Shown: positions 8,844 to 18,008, counted from the stretch's first letter. The stretch is 64,000 bases of DNA from Marinomonas aquiplantarum (GCF_003314975.1 NZ_QNRF01000001.1:310001-374000), one strand, 5' to 3'. Made by a program: numbers and translations. Notes: generated by a model not told the origin, from the sequence alone.

Positions 8844-9803
8844 ATGCTGAACGCCAAACAAACTTTTTTATACGGATTTTTCTTCAGTGCCATCACGGTA
8901 TTGTTTTGGGGGATGTTACCTATTGCATTAAAGCTCTCTGGGGATTTTTCTGATCCAATTACCTTAACTTGGCTAAGATTCTGCGTCGCCGGTCTTTTAT
9001 TAGGAACTTGGCAATGGCAGCGCGGACAGTTACAGGAGTTCCGTCGCCTCTCTCGCCAACAATGGTTACGGCTGTTTGCCGCTGGGAGCTTTTTGATCAT
9101 CAACTACACCTGCTTTGCCTGGAGCTTATCTTATATGTTGCCAGGTTCTGCTCAGTTGAGTTTTCAAAGTGCGCCCTTGTTCCTTGCCCTAGGCGGACTG
9201 TTTTTTCTACAAGAGAAAGTAAACTGGCAACAATGGCTTTGCTTTGCAGGAATAGGATTGGGCATACTGACCTTCTTTCACCCGATTCTTGGACAAGCGG
9301 ATCACGCCAATATGTGGTTAGGATTTTTTATTATTCAGATCTCAGCCTCTGCTTGGTCGTGCTACGCCTTATTGCAAAAATCGCTCTTTAAATGCCTATC
9401 GCCAAGCAATATATTATTGGCCATTTATGCCTATGCCAGCATCGTCATGCTGCCATTTTCTAGACCAAGTGATCTCGCTGGTTTATCGAATGACGAATTT
9501 TGGATTGCGGCTTTTTGCTGTCTTAATACCTTGATTGCTTATGGTGCGTTTGCTCAAGCCATGCGTTATTGGCAAACCGTGCAAGTAAGTGCATCCGTGG
9601 CGCTCACTCCGGTGATGGCCTTTATCCTAACGGAGCTTGTGGTGTTTTTTGGATGGTGGACAACGCTCATTGAAAGCTCCCATGCAGATGTATTGAGCTT
9701 GTTTGGCATGTTCATCGTCATTCTTTGCGCCATCAAGGTTCAACTCATCAGCGCCCAGTCACAGCGTGCCAATGTCGCTAAAAGCACTGTAACAAATACT
9801 TAA
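8844..9803 (+). CDS. EamA-family drug/metabolite transporter
   Basis: 319 aa, about ten predicted membrane helices in two EamA repeats (about 10-145 and 160-300). The first begins with FFSAITVLFWGMLPIALK. Inner-membrane carrier, probably an exporter of a small metabolite or amino acid; the substrate cannot be read from sequence. The start at 8844 follows a purine-rich GAGAGACGG. It is divergent from a LysR regulator and converges, with four bases between, on the DUF6164 gene. Confidence 0.88.
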   Translation: MLNAKQTFLYGFFFSAITVLFWGMLPIALKLSGDFSDPITLTWLRFCVAGLLLGTWQWQRGQLQEFRRLSRQQWLRLFAAGSFLIINYTCFAWSLSYMLPGSAQLSFQSAPLFLALGGLFFLQEKVNWQQWLCFAGIGLGILTFFHPILGQADHANMWLGFFIIQISASAWSCYALLQKSLFKCLSPSNILLAIYAYASIVMLPFSRPSDLAGLSNDEFWIAAFCCLNTLIAYGAFAQAMRYWQTVQVSASVALTPVMAFILTELVVFFGWWTTLIESSHADVLSLFGMFIVILCAIKVQLISAQSQRANVAKSTVTNT

Positions 9804-9807
9804 AAAA

Positions 9808-10155
9808 TTACGACAAGATGAAAGGCAAAATAGAAAGGCTTAAGATCAACCCAATTGCCACTAGAGTAAAAAACGCCTCGGCAGGGTTTTGACGTGCGTG
9901 CTGAAAATACCCTAAAAGGTAATCAGCAGCAGTGGGGATTTTCATATCACGACTGCGCTCTAGCTGATCTTCGCGAATGAGAGCTCGTGCTTGTTCAGCT
10001 TGCTGTTTATCTCTTACCCAAATACCCGCCATGGATATTTGCCAACGACCCGCACTGGTTTCATAAAAATCAATATCATGCTCCGTGAGAAGTTGACGAA
10101 TATCGTCGATTTCTTCCTCAGGGACATATTTTAATCGAAACACCAAGATCGCCAT
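9808..10155 (-). CDS. DUF6164-family small membrane protein
   Basis: 115 aa. Residues 1-70 are soluble (MAILVFRLKYVPEEEIDDIR, then YETSAGRWQISMAGIWV) and resemble the DUF6164 / putative signal-transducing-protein fold. A single C-terminal membrane helix is at about 95-114 (FFTLVAIGLILSLSILPFIL), so the protein is probably tail-anchored in the inner membrane. Function unknown. It lies 63 bp downstream of the CSS-EAL gene's stop on the opposite side of its own start and has its own ribosome binding site, so co-transcription with that gene is possible. Confidence 0.75.
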   Translation of the reverse strand: MAILVFRLKYVPEEEIDDIRQLLTEHDIDFYETSAGRWQISMAGIWVRDKQQAEQARALIREDQLERSRDMKIPTAADYLLGYFQHARQNPAEAFFTLVAIGLILSLSILPFILS

Positions 10156-10218
10156 GCGAATCGCTCTCTGAAAATAAAAGGTAGCAAAGAGTAAGAGAAG
10201 GCCAAGCGGAATACAATG

Positions 10219-11784
10219 CTATAAACGGCTTTTTCTCGCTTGCTCAGCCATCAACCACTCTAAGACTTGATCAGTCGGCAAAGGTCGGCAGAAATAATAC
10301 CCTTGCACTCTTTCAACCCCCAACTCCCTGACGGCCTCTAGTTGGTCTTCTCTTTCCACACCTTCCGCAACCACTTCCATATTCAGCTCTTTCGCTAGCT
10401 TGGTGACAGAAGTCAGGACTTGTCGAGTAAATTGATCTTCTTTCAAGCTAGCAATAAAAATTTGATCTAATTTTAATGTGTCGTATGGGAAACGTCGTAA
10501 AAAATCCAATCCCGCATAACCGGTACCAAAATCGTCCACCGACAGGCGAATATCTAACGCTTTGATGTGTTCAAATCGACTCACCATTAAAGGCAACTCA
10601 ATGGAATTCAGGGCCGTTGTTTCCGTTACTTCTAACCCTAAGCGTCCTTTTAATTCAGGCCATTCATCCGTCACTTTAGCCAACGTTGGGGCAAAATCTT
10701 CATGAATTAAACTGTGTCGATCGACATTCACTGATATTCGAATGTCTTTGAGCAACTCCGCATTTTGACGGAAGAGCATCCCCACTTTACGAATCACCAT
10801 CCAAGTGAGTTCATCAATTAGCCCTAAACGCTCGGACACCTCAATAATAGATAAAGGGGAAACCTGACCATGATAAGGAGAATGCCAGCGAATTAATGCT
10901 TCCAATTCATGGGTTCTGTTTTCATCTAATGACACGATAGGCTGGAAATACACTTCCATGGCATTGTTTTGAATGGCTCTTTTGATGCATTGTGGTAACG
11001 AGCGGCGATAATACAAAAAGCTCCAATGCAAAACGCTAAATAACACAAATAAGAAAACACTGGAAAGAAAAATGAAGGGCCACATTGACTGATAAAGTTG
11101 CCAATAATATCGCTCTGGCAAATACACCGCCAAACTCATCGCCCAATCATCCAGCGTGCGAACCTGTTTATCCAATATCGAACCTTCAATATCCGCACTA
11201 TTGGATACGACCATTTGTTTACCCAAGGTTAATTGATAGGCATAACCTGATGTCAGCCAACGATCAACATAGTTTCCTAAACGTTTCGGCGGTGCTAGGC
11301 CATTAACCCCAATGCCTTTTTCACCTTTATAGAACACCAGAAACGCATTATCTCCTAAGGTGTGTGATTTAACGAGAGACACGGTTCTATGGGCTGGGCT
11401 GGCTTCAATCCGCTGAGCAATGCTATTAAAAATCTTAAAATCTCTTGGCCCTAGATTGGTACAAAAAACTTGGTAATCTGAATTGAACAGACCAAATTCT
11501 TTAAAAGTGGGGGAATAAAATGTCGCGCTGCGCAAGCGTGTGATGCTGTCAGCATCACAAGAAAGGTCTGCATCATTTGCAATACTTTTTAGTTCAACAA
11601 AAATCGCTTCCATTTGCGAAGCTAACGCTGCTTTAGCATGGTCTGTTCGAGTAGAGATGTCTTTCAAAAGATAAAAGTACAACCCCAAAGAGAAAAGTAA
11701 TATAGAACAAGTAACGGATATAAAGACGTAGGAAAATAGGACTTGTTTACTAGAGGGAAATAGTGCGCTCAACTTACGAAGCAT
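10219..11784 (-). CDS. CSS-motif/EAL membrane phosphodiesterase (PdeB/C-like)
   Basis: 521 aa. TM1 is at about 15-40, a periplasmic region at about 45-225 carrying the CSS-type sensor (SLSCDADS near residue 78 and CTNLGPRD near 110, two cysteines as in redox-sensing PdeC), TM2 at about 233-255, and an EAL domain at about 262-515. The catalytic set is present: EALIRW, VNVDRHS, LEVTET, DDFGTG, LKLD, AEGVE and QGYYF. It should hydrolyse c-di-GMP, with activity set by periplasmic thiol/disulfide state as known for the family. The start ATG at 11784 has AAGAGGG upstream. Spacer 11785-11987 (203 bp) is AT-rich with no feature I can name. Confidence 0.9.
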   Translation of the reverse strand: MLRKLSALFPSSKQVLFSYVFISVTCSILLFSLGLYFYLLKDISTRTDHAKAALASQMEAIFVELKSIANDADLSCDADSITRLRSATFYSPTFKEFGLFNSDYQVFCTNLGPRDFKIFNSIAQRIEASPAHRTVSLVKSHTLGDNAFLVFYKGEKGIGVNGLAPPKRLGNYVDRWLTSGYAYQLTLGKQMVVSNSADIEGSILDKQVRTLDDWAMSLAVYLPERYYWQLYQSMWPFIFLSSVFLFVLFSVLHWSFLYYRRSLPQCIKRAIQNNAMEVYFQPIVSLDENRTHELEALIRWHSPYHGQVSPLSIIEVSERLGLIDELTWMVIRKVGMLFRQNAELLKDIRISVNVDRHSLIHEDFAPTLAKVTDEWPELKGRLGLEVTETTALNSIELPLMVSRFEHIKALDIRLSVDDFGTGYAGLDFLRRFPYDTLKLDQIFIASLKEDQFTRQVLTSVTKLAKELNMEVVAEGVEREDQLEAVRELGVERVQGYYFCRPLPTDQVLEWLMAEQARKSRL

Positions 11785-11987
11785 AAATCCCTCTTATATA
11801 TCTATCATCCATCGTGTATCTCAACCTTTTGTAATAAAGCGTAACTGGTCAAATAATGCCATATAAGTAACAAACTACCAACAAAAGACAGTACAAAAAG
11901 GCTATAAATGTAAAACAAACAAGCAGATATACACTAACTTTATAGAGGTCTTCAGCTCATATTAAGAATATACAGGTTAACGCTGCA

Positions 11988-12488
11988 TTATTCCGTTAAA
12001 AACGGCAACACTGGACAGTTAACCACAATATCACTACGTTCAATACGAACTAACCCAGCTTCTTCCGCCGCGAGCACCGCCTCTTCTGAGGTCAGCTCAT
12101 AGATTTCTTGAGGGTTTTGCCAAACCACCCAATACATTAACCAAAGTGGTGAGTAATGGCGATCCTGACTTAGATAGCCTAATGGAGCAGGCGCTGAGGC
12201 AAAGATATTTTGTTGCTCTTTATTTGGAAAGCCATATACCCGTTCTAATACGGTTTTGACCTGTGGTGGTTTTGGGTAACGAGGAATCGCATCCCGTAAA
12301 CGCGGTGCATAATTTGCCTGCATTTCCTTTGCCATCTTGCGATCAGAAACATCTGTGGTGATGTAAGCCACTTGCTCACCATCATGCGAAGCCTGAAAGA
12401 CGGGTAAACGTGCTGAGTTATCTTGCGTCGAAGCGCAGCCAACTAACCACAGGGGAAATGCAATTAACAACACCAAACGACTCAGCAC
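11988..12488 (-). CDS. Hypothetical lipoprotein
   Basis: The GTG at 12488 gives 166 aa, has a strong GGAGG six bases upstream, and starts a classic lipoprotein signal: MLSRLVLLIAFPLWLVGC with lipobox LVGC. A TTG at 12542 would add 18 residues ahead of the signal and is less likely. The mature part has no domain I recognise; notable stretches are RLRDAIPRYPKPPQ, SPLWLMYWVVWQNPQEIY and two late Cys-free acidic segments. It sits between an EAL gene and the sigma-54 activator gene, about 100 bp downstream of the latter's stop on the same strand. Function unknown. Confidence 0.65.
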   Translation of the reverse strand: MLSRLVLLIAFPLWLVGCASTQDNSARLPVFQASHDGEQVAYITTDVSDRKMAKEMQANYAPRLRDAIPRYPKPPQVKTVLERVYGFPNKEQQNIFASAPAPLGYLSQDRHYSPLWLMYWVVWQNPQEIYELTSEEAVLAAEEAGLVRIERSDIVVNCPVLPFLTE

Positions 12489-12589
12489 ACTTAGCCTCCA
12501 CTTGAACACAAAACCATCTTTTTGATGGTGACAAGGTATCAAGACTCACCCATTCTGGAAAGACGAGCCATTACCTCATAGGCGAACCT

Positions 12590-14623
12590 TTAGTTTGTCG
12601 TCTTCATCTTAGTGTATTTGTACACAGTATTTCGACTGACACCCGCCGCTTTTGCAGTTTGTGACACATTCCCCTTGTGTTCATCCAACAAACGCGGAAT
12701 CAGCTGTTCAAGTGGTTCTGCAGCAGTACTGGCATCACGATGCTCTATCTCCTCTGCGGGCGACATCATCAGATCATCGAAAAAATCATCGGGTAAGTGC
12801 CACTCTTCCAGCTCATCTCCGTCAGCCATGGCCATGCCAACCTTTAAGGTATGGGCTAATTGACGCATGTTCCCTGGCCACGGGTGCTTCTCAAGTAAAG
12901 CTAACATATCATCTGATAAAGGAGGACTGGGCTCTTCTTGACTTAATCTTGCATGCAAATAGGCAATCAATTTCACCTTATCTTGTCGTTCACGCAAAGG
13001 TGGTAACTCTATGTTTAAACCGGAAATACGATAATATAAATCCTGTCGAAAACGCCCATCTTTCACTTCTGCTTTTAAGGCTCTGTTCGTCGCAGAAATC
13101 AATTTAATGTCCACAGGATAAACTTCTGTTGAGCCTAACGGTGTCACTACCCTTTCTTGTAGCACGCGTAATAATCTTGATTGCACAGCCATTGGCATTT
13201 CACCAATTTCGTCCAAAAATAACGTGCCTCTGTGGGCTCGTCGGATCAAGCCAATGGAACCTTTATTTTGCGCCCCAGTAAAAGCGCCTTTTTCATAACC
13301 AAAAAGTTCAGACTCAACTAATTCAGCCGGAATAGCAGCACAATTCACAGCCACCAGCATCTCTTCTCGGCGCGAGCTATGATAATGCAAACTGCGCACA
13401 AAGATTTCTTTACCCGCTCCTGTTTCACCATGGATTAAAATCGGAATGTCCTTTTCCATTATCTTATGGGCTTGTTTCACCAAACGTTCTACATGAGCAT
13501 CGCCATGCTGTAACTCAGCCAATGGAATAACATTTGGCGGTACATCATGTCGCGCGTGATTTGCGTCTTTCATATCCATGAAAGTCAAATCTTCAACCTT
13601 GTTTTGTATAGTGTTTTTATTATTTTTAGGGGTTGGAGGAACATACCCAGAACCTTGGCGAAAATCTGGTACGCGCATAATCTGTTGCACTGGTGGTATG
13701 ACTTTGACATAAAACTGATAACGACCCAACGCGATCAGCTTTAAGGGTAAACTGGCCGGGTGGTGTTTAATCTCTCGCATTTCAATATCAAAAATCTGAC
13801 GAATATTCAGAAGAGCCAAATCCCGTGCTAATACCACTTCAGCACGACGATTAGCTGACACTATGGTGCCATTTTCATCCAACACCAAAATACCCGACCA
13901 ATGACTGTCTAAACTGGTCACATTGGTGTTGAAACTAAGGATGAAATGTTCTTGTTGAAAGGCTGAAAAAATGAGTCTATTTTCCACACTCAAAGACATG
14001 AGCTTCACCATGCCAAAGGTATGATCCTGAGGCAAATAGGCGTCTGATGAAATGTCCAACACACCGACTAAATCGTTTTGCGTATTGTAAATAGGAGAAG
14101 CCGAGCCGACCATAAAGCGGTTTGCTCTTAGGTAATGCTCATCGCGACCGACCTGAATGGCTTGGCCAGTAATCAAGGCGGTGCCAATGGCGTTTGTGCC
14201 AACACCGATTTCACTCCACTGATTACCACCGACCAGACCATGCTCTGAAGCCGTACCAAAGCGCGGTTGTCCCCATGTATTCAAGACATGACCTTGACGA
14301 TCGGCCAACACAATCATACAAGCTGAATTGCTTAAAATATTCTCGTAATAAGGCAATACTTCGTTTTCGGTGGTTTCCAATAGACTGCGATGTTGGTCCA
14401 TTAAATCGTGCAGTTCACCTCTTGGTAAACTGGCAAAGTCCGGTCGACTACCGTGCTCCAAACCAAACTGCTCACACCGATACCAAGAGGCTTGAATTTG
14501 CTCTTTGTGAGTTTTATCGATGACGTGAGCCCCTTCGGCTAGGGCATTTGATGGCATCTTTTCTTGTTGTTCTTGCTCAGGCATTTCCAGCTCCGACGTA
14601 TCAGGGGCATTCGCCAAGTTCAT
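12590..14623 (-). CDS. AcoR-like sigma-54-dependent activator (GAF/PAS, AAA+, Fis HTH)
   Basis: 677 aa. Residues about 40-230 form the GAF-containing sensor typical of AcoR (SEIGVGTNAIGTAL), about 235-310 a PAS-like segment (GILVLDENGTIVSANRRAE), about 365-600 the AAA+ ATPase and about 635-673 a Fis-type HTH (NVSQTAKAAGVSRNTVYKY). Walker A GETGAGKE is at 399-406, the sigma-54-contacting GAFTGA loop at 446-451 and Walker B LFLDE at 468-472; all are intact. It is divergent from the glpS operon, whose promoter region has a sigma-54 site and repeated half-sites, so it is the likely activator of that operon. The inducer, a small alcohol or carbonyl compound for many AcoR relatives, is not determinable here. 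Confidence 0.92.
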   Translation of the reverse strand: MNLANAPDTSELEMPEQEQQEKMPSNALAEGAHVIDKTHKEQIQASWYRCEQFGLEHGSRPDFASLPRGELHDLMDQHRSLLETTENEVLPYYENILSNSACMIVLADRQGHVLNTWGQPRFGTASEHGLVGGNQWSEIGVGTNAIGTALITGQAIQVGRDEHYLRANRFMVGSASPIYNTQNDLVGVLDISSDAYLPQDHTFGMVKLMSLSVENRLIFSAFQQEHFILSFNTNVTSLDSHWSGILVLDENGTIVSANRRAEVVLARDLALLNIRQIFDIEMREIKHHPASLPLKLIALGRYQFYVKVIPPVQQIMRVPDFRQGSGYVPPTPKNNKNTIQNKVEDLTFMDMKDANHARHDVPPNVIPLAELQHGDAHVERLVKQAHKIMEKDIPILIHGETGAGKEIFVRSLHYHSSRREEMLVAVNCAAIPAELVESELFGYEKGAFTGAQNKGSIGLIRRAHRGTLFLDEIGEMPMAVQSRLLRVLQERVVTPLGSTEVYPVDIKLISATNRALKAEVKDGRFRQDLYYRISGLNIELPPLRERQDKVKLIAYLHARLSQEEPSPPLSDDMLALLEKHPWPGNMRQLAHTLKVGMAMADGDELEEWHLPDDFFDDLMMSPAEEIEHRDASTAAEPLEQLIPRLLDEHKGNVSQTAKAAGVSRNTVYKYTKMKTTN

Positions 14624-14663
14624 TCTTTATTGTTATTTAGAACTTACTCAGATGACGCTAATG

Positions 14664-14741
14664 TGTTCATCCAGTGTTCACAATTTTTTCCCACTCTAAA
14701 CACTTTGAACACATCTGAACAGTCTTTTTCACATCTGAACA
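14664..14741. promoter_or_regulatory. Cluster of TGTTCA/TGAACA half-sites, candidate enhancer for the sigma-54 activator
   Basis: TGTTCA occurs at 14664-14669 and 14675-14680; TGAACA at 14706-14711, 14716-14721 and 14736-14741. Several extend to GTGTTCA/TGAACAC. The cluster lies about 80-160 bp upstream of the -24/-12 element, where enhancer sites of bacterial enhancer-binding proteins belong. Two further half-sites (14858-14863, 14880-14885) lie downstream in the leader. The rest of the 304-bp spacer 14624-14927 is AT-rich. Confidence 0.65.
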
Positions 14742-14820
14742 TTTTATCCTGATTTAATAGTCAGGTTATTTTTCCATATTTTTCAATTAGTTAAAAATAT
14801 TAAGTAATATTTCAGTATTT

Positions 14821-14836
14821 TGGCACAAGCTTTGTA
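14821..14836 (+). promoter_or_regulatory. Sigma-54 (-24/-12) promoter of the glp operon
   Basis: TGGCAC-AAGCT-TTGTA matches the sigma-54 consensus TGGCAC-N5-TTGCA except for T in place of the -12 C. It is in the right orientation about 90 bp before glpS and beside the gene for a GAFTGA-containing activator. A transcript start near 14848 is expected, giving a leader of about 80 nt. Confidence 0.75.
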
Positions 14837-14927
14837 TTAATCATTACAAAGCCTGCGTGTTCACTTTTGCAATTCACACTGAACACATGCGGCATTGAAA
14901 ACAATAACAACAAATAAGGTTCTAAAC

Positions 14928-16016
14928 ATGTCTCTGACGCTGCAAAATGTCTCGCGCGTTGTTGAGGGTGAAACTTGGATAGACAAGGTCAACATGACCC
15001 TTGAACCAGGCTCCTTCAACGTGTTACTTGGGCGCACCTTGTCTGGTAAAACGACGTTAATGCGACTGATGGCTGGTCTTGATCGACCGACCACGGGAAG
15101 CGTTCTCATGAACGGTGTTGACGTAACCGGACTGCCTGTTCGTGAGCGCAACATCTCGATGGTCTATCAGCAATTCATCAATTACCCCAATCTTACGGTC
15201 TACGAAAACATCGCCTCACCTTTGCGACTCGCCAAAATGGATGAAGCAGAGGTGGATCAAAGAGTTCGGGAAACTGCAACCATGTTGCGCATCGATCCCT
15301 TTCTAGATCGATTGCCATTACAACTGTCCGGTGGTCAGCAACAACGAACCGCGATGGCTCGTGCCTTAGTAAAAGACTCACAAATCATTCTGTTTGATGA
15401 ACCTCTGGTGAATCTGGATTACAAACTACGCGAAGAACTAAGACAAGAGCTCAGAGCCTTGTTTAAAGCGCGTAACTGTATTGCCATTTACGCCACCACA
15501 GAACCCAACGAAGCACTTGCCCTTGGCGGCAATACCGCCGTTCTTCACGAAGGCAAATTATTGCAAATGGGGCCAACGGCGCAGGTTTATCATCAGCCGA
15601 AAGACATCATCACCGCCGAAATGTTCTCAGAGCCGCCGATCAATCTGGTGCCTGGTCGAGTCAGTGAGGAAGAAGTCACCTTTGATGAAACGGTTCACTT
15701 CCGCCTCAACAGTGACCTACGCAACCTGACACCTGGTCAATATCAGTTTGGGGTGCGAGCATCGCACATTGGCTTGGTGCCACATTCCGATGATGACTTA
15801 GAACTACCAGTCAAGGTGGACCTCGCCGAGATCAGTGGTTCTGAAACCTTTCTTCATGTTCATAACTCGCACTTTGATCTGGTCCTGCACTTATCGGGTG
15901 TACACGAATACCAGGTGGATCAAGACATCAAGGTCTATTTCCCAACCCATAAACTCTATGCCTTTGATAGTGAAGGTAAAATGGTGCATTCCCCAGCACG
16001 TATGAGGGAGCAATAA
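14928..16016 (+). CDS. glpS: Glycerol/polyol ABC importer ATPase GlpS-like, atypical H-loop
   Basis: Energises import with GlpT. 362 aa from the ATG at 14928, preceded by AAGGT; an upstream in-frame ATG at 14895 lacks a good site and would add an unconserved 11 residues. Walker A GRTLSGKT at 35-42, signature LSGGQ at 133-137, Walker B ILFDE at 154-158 with the catalytic Glu. The switch region reads YATTEP (188-193), so the H-loop His is replaced by Thr191. The C-terminal third is a TOBE-like regulatory domain. First gene of a tight operon: 2 bp before glpT, which is itself degenerate in the complementary place. The match to Rhizobium GlpSTPQUV rests on gene order and the DUF2160 gene. Confidence 0.85.
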   Translation: MSLTLQNVSRVVEGETWIDKVNMTLEPGSFNVLLGRTLSGKTTLMRLMAGLDRPTTGSVLMNGVDVTGLPVRERNISMVYQQFINYPNLTVYENIASPLRLAKMDEAEVDQRVRETATMLRIDPFLDRLPLQLSGGQQQRTAMARALVKDSQIILFDEPLVNLDYKLREELRQELRALFKARNCIAIYATTEPNEALALGGNTAVLHEGKLLQMGPTAQVYHQPKDIITAEMFSEPPINLVPGRVSEEEVTFDETVHFRLNSDLRNLTPGQYQFGVRASHIGLVPHSDDDLELPVKVDLAEISGSETFLHVHNSHFDLVLHLSGVHEYQVDQDIKVYFPTHKLYAFDSEGKMVHSPARMREQ

Positions 16017-16018
16017 TC

Positions 16019-17149
16019 ATGGCAGAAATTACGCTTAATTCACTCGCCCACAGCTATGGCGAAAAACCTGATGGTCAAAAAGAGTATGCCATTCGAGAAA
16101 TGACACATGTGTGGGAACAAGGTGGGGCGTTTGCTCTATTGGGGCCTTCTGGCTGTGGTAAGTCCACCCTATTGAATATTATTTCAGGCCTACTCGAGCC
16201 TTCCGAAGGAGAAGTTTTATTTGATGGCAAACGCGTCAATGAGCTCAAACCTGAAGAACGTAATATCGCCCAAGTGTTTCAGTTTCCTGTGGTATACGAC
16301 ACCATGTCAGTGTACGACAACCTAGCCTTTCCATTACGCAACATTGGCGTTCCAGAATACAAGGTACGCTCTAAAGTACATGAAGTGGCAGAGATTCTAG
16401 AACTCACCGAACAGCTTAAACGCAAAGCGAAAGGCCTGTCCGCTGACCAAAAACAAAAAGTCTCCATGGGACGCGGTTTGGTGCGTGACGATGTTTCTGC
16501 AATTTTGTTCGATGAACCTTTGACGGTTATCGACCCGCAGTTGAAATGGAAGCTACGTCGTAAGCTCAAACAAATCCATGAGCAGTTTAACATCACCATG
16601 GTGTACGTTACTCATGATCAGCTAGAAGCATCTACCTTCGCCGATAAGATTGCCGTCATGTACAACGGTCAGATCGTGCAATTCGGTACACCTCGTGAAC
16701 TGTTTGAAAACCCAGCTCATACCTTTGTAGGTTACTTTATTGGTAGCCCTGGCATGAACTTCTTCGAGGCTGACCTGATTCAACAAGCCGATGGCACTGC
16801 CGCGATTCGCTTTGGTGAATATGACATCACCGCCAGCCAAGCCATGCTTGCGCAACTTTCCGATATGCAGGTGAACAAAATCACTCTGGGGATTCGCCCC
16901 GAATTTGTCCACGTTTGGGATGGCAAAAGCGATGATGCCTTCTTGGTAGAAGTCGACTACGTAGAAGACCTTGGCACCTACAAAATTTTGTCTTTCTTAT
17001 TTAACGGACAAATGATGAAAGCTCGACTCAGCGAAGACCAAAAAATCCCATCAGGACAGATCTACGTCAGTTTCCCTGAGCAATGGACCAAGGTGTATGT
17101 CAATGACTATCTAGTCGAGCCTAAACAGGAGACACAAGATGCAAACTAA
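16019..17149 (+). CDS. glpT: Glycerol/polyol ABC importer ATPase GlpT-like, atypical signature motif
   Basis: 376 aa MalK/UgpC-like ATPase. Walker A GPSGCGKST at 42-50, Q-loop at about 88, Walker B ILFDE at 162-166, switch His at 199 (YVTHD) and a C-terminal TOBE-type domain (IRPEFVHVW). The signature is LSADQ (140-144) in place of LSGGQ, and the D-loop reads VIDP. With GlpS it would form one canonical ATP site (GlpT Walker/His plus GlpS LSGGQ) and one degenerate site. It overlaps glpP by 11 bp. Despite the symbol it is unrelated to the glycerol-3-phosphate antiporter GlpT of E. coli. Confidence 0.85.
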   Translation: MAEITLNSLAHSYGEKPDGQKEYAIREMTHVWEQGGAFALLGPSGCGKSTLLNIISGLLEPSEGEVLFDGKRVNELKPEERNIAQVFQFPVVYDTMSVYDNLAFPLRNIGVPEYKVRSKVHEVAEILELTEQLKRKAKGLSADQKQKVSMGRGLVRDDVSAILFDEPLTVIDPQLKWKLRRKLKQIHEQFNITMVYVTHDQLEASTFADKIAVMYNGQIVQFGTPRELFENPAHTFVGYFIGSPGMNFFEADLIQQADGTAAIRFGEYDITASQAMLAQLSDMQVNKITLGIRPEFVHVWDGKSDDAFLVEVDYVEDLGTYKILSFLFNGQMMKARLSEDQKIPSGQIYVSFPEQWTKVYVNDYLVEPKQETQDAN

Positions 17150-18008
17150 AGTCGAAAATAATAAAGCCTGGTTTCTTGTACTGCCCGTTTTCTTGATTGT
17201 GGCTTTCTCCGCCATCATTCCCTTAATGACGGTGGTGAATTATTCCGTACAAGATATTTTTGACCCATCTACACGCTACTTTGTAGGCACCGAATGGTTC
17301 CAACAAGTCATGCTCGATAGCCGTCTGCATGATGCTCTATTGCGTCAATTTATCTATTCCTTCACGGTCTTAGCCATTGAGATACCACTCGGTATTTGTG
17401 TTGCGCTGATGATGCCGACAAAAGGAAAAGGCGCTTCACTTGCACTCATTTTAGTGGCCATTCCTTTATTGATACCTTGGAACGTGGTTGGCACCATCTG
17501 GCAAATTTTCGGCCGTGCTGACATTGGTTTATTTGGCGCCTTCATGAGCTACATCGGCGTTGACTACAACTATGCATCGAACCCGACTGACGCTTGGCTA
17601 ACCGTTGTTTTGATGGACGTTTGGCACTGGACACCTCTGGTCGCTTTACTCTGCTACTCAGGTTTAAGAGCCATTCCTGAAGTTTACTATCAGGCCGCTC
17701 GCATCGACCGCGCATCACGTTGGGCTGTGTTTCGCTATATCCAACTACCAAAGTTAACCAATGTGCTGATTATCGGTGTGTTATTACGCTTCATGGATTC
17801 CTTCATGATTTACACCGAACCATTTGTCTTAACCGGTGGTGGCCCAGGTAGTTCGACAACCTTTTTGAGCCAAGCACTCGTGCAACAAGCCATTGGTCAG
17901 TTTGACCTTGGTCCAGCGGCGGCATTCTCATTGGTTTACTTCTTAATCATCTTGTTGGTGTGCTGGGTTTTCTATACCACCATCATGAACATGCAGAAAG
18001 ATAAATAG
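17139..18008 (+). CDS. glpP: Glycerol/polyol ABC importer permease GlpP-like
   Basis: 289 aa, six predicted helices, MalF/UgpA family. The EAA loop is recognisable as YYQAARIDRASRWAVFRYIQLP at about 185-206, which docks the ATPases, followed by FMDSFMIYTEPFVLTGGGPGSSTTFL, a typical sugar-permease stretch. The start at 17139 overlaps glpT; AGGAGACACAAG lies upstream. It pairs with the next gene as a heterodimeric channel in the inner membrane. Confidence 0.85.
   Translation: MQTKVENNKAWFLVLPVFLIVAFSAIIPLMTVVNYSVQDIFDPSTRYFVGTEWFQQVMLDSRLHDALLRQFIYSFTVLAIEIPLGICVALMMPTKGKGASLALILVAIPLLIPWNVVGTIWQIFGRADIGLFGAFMSYIGVDYNYASNPTDAWLTVVLMDVWHWTPLVALLCYSGLRAIPEVYYQAARIDRASRWAVFRYIQLPKLTNVLIIGVLLRFMDSFMIYTEPFVLTGGGPGSSTTFLSQALVQQAIGQFDLGPAAAFSLVYFLIILLVCWVFYTTIMNMQKDK

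Noticed and set aside
8969-9391. 140-aa plus-strand frame inside the first EamA gene
   Set aside because: It overlaps transmembrane coding sequence in another frame and resembles no protein.
12652-13107. 151-aa open frame on the plus strand inside the sigma-54 activator gene
   Set aside because: It lies wholly opposite the AAA+ domain, has no family features and no ribosome binding site worth noting; the codon structure belongs to the minus-strand gene.
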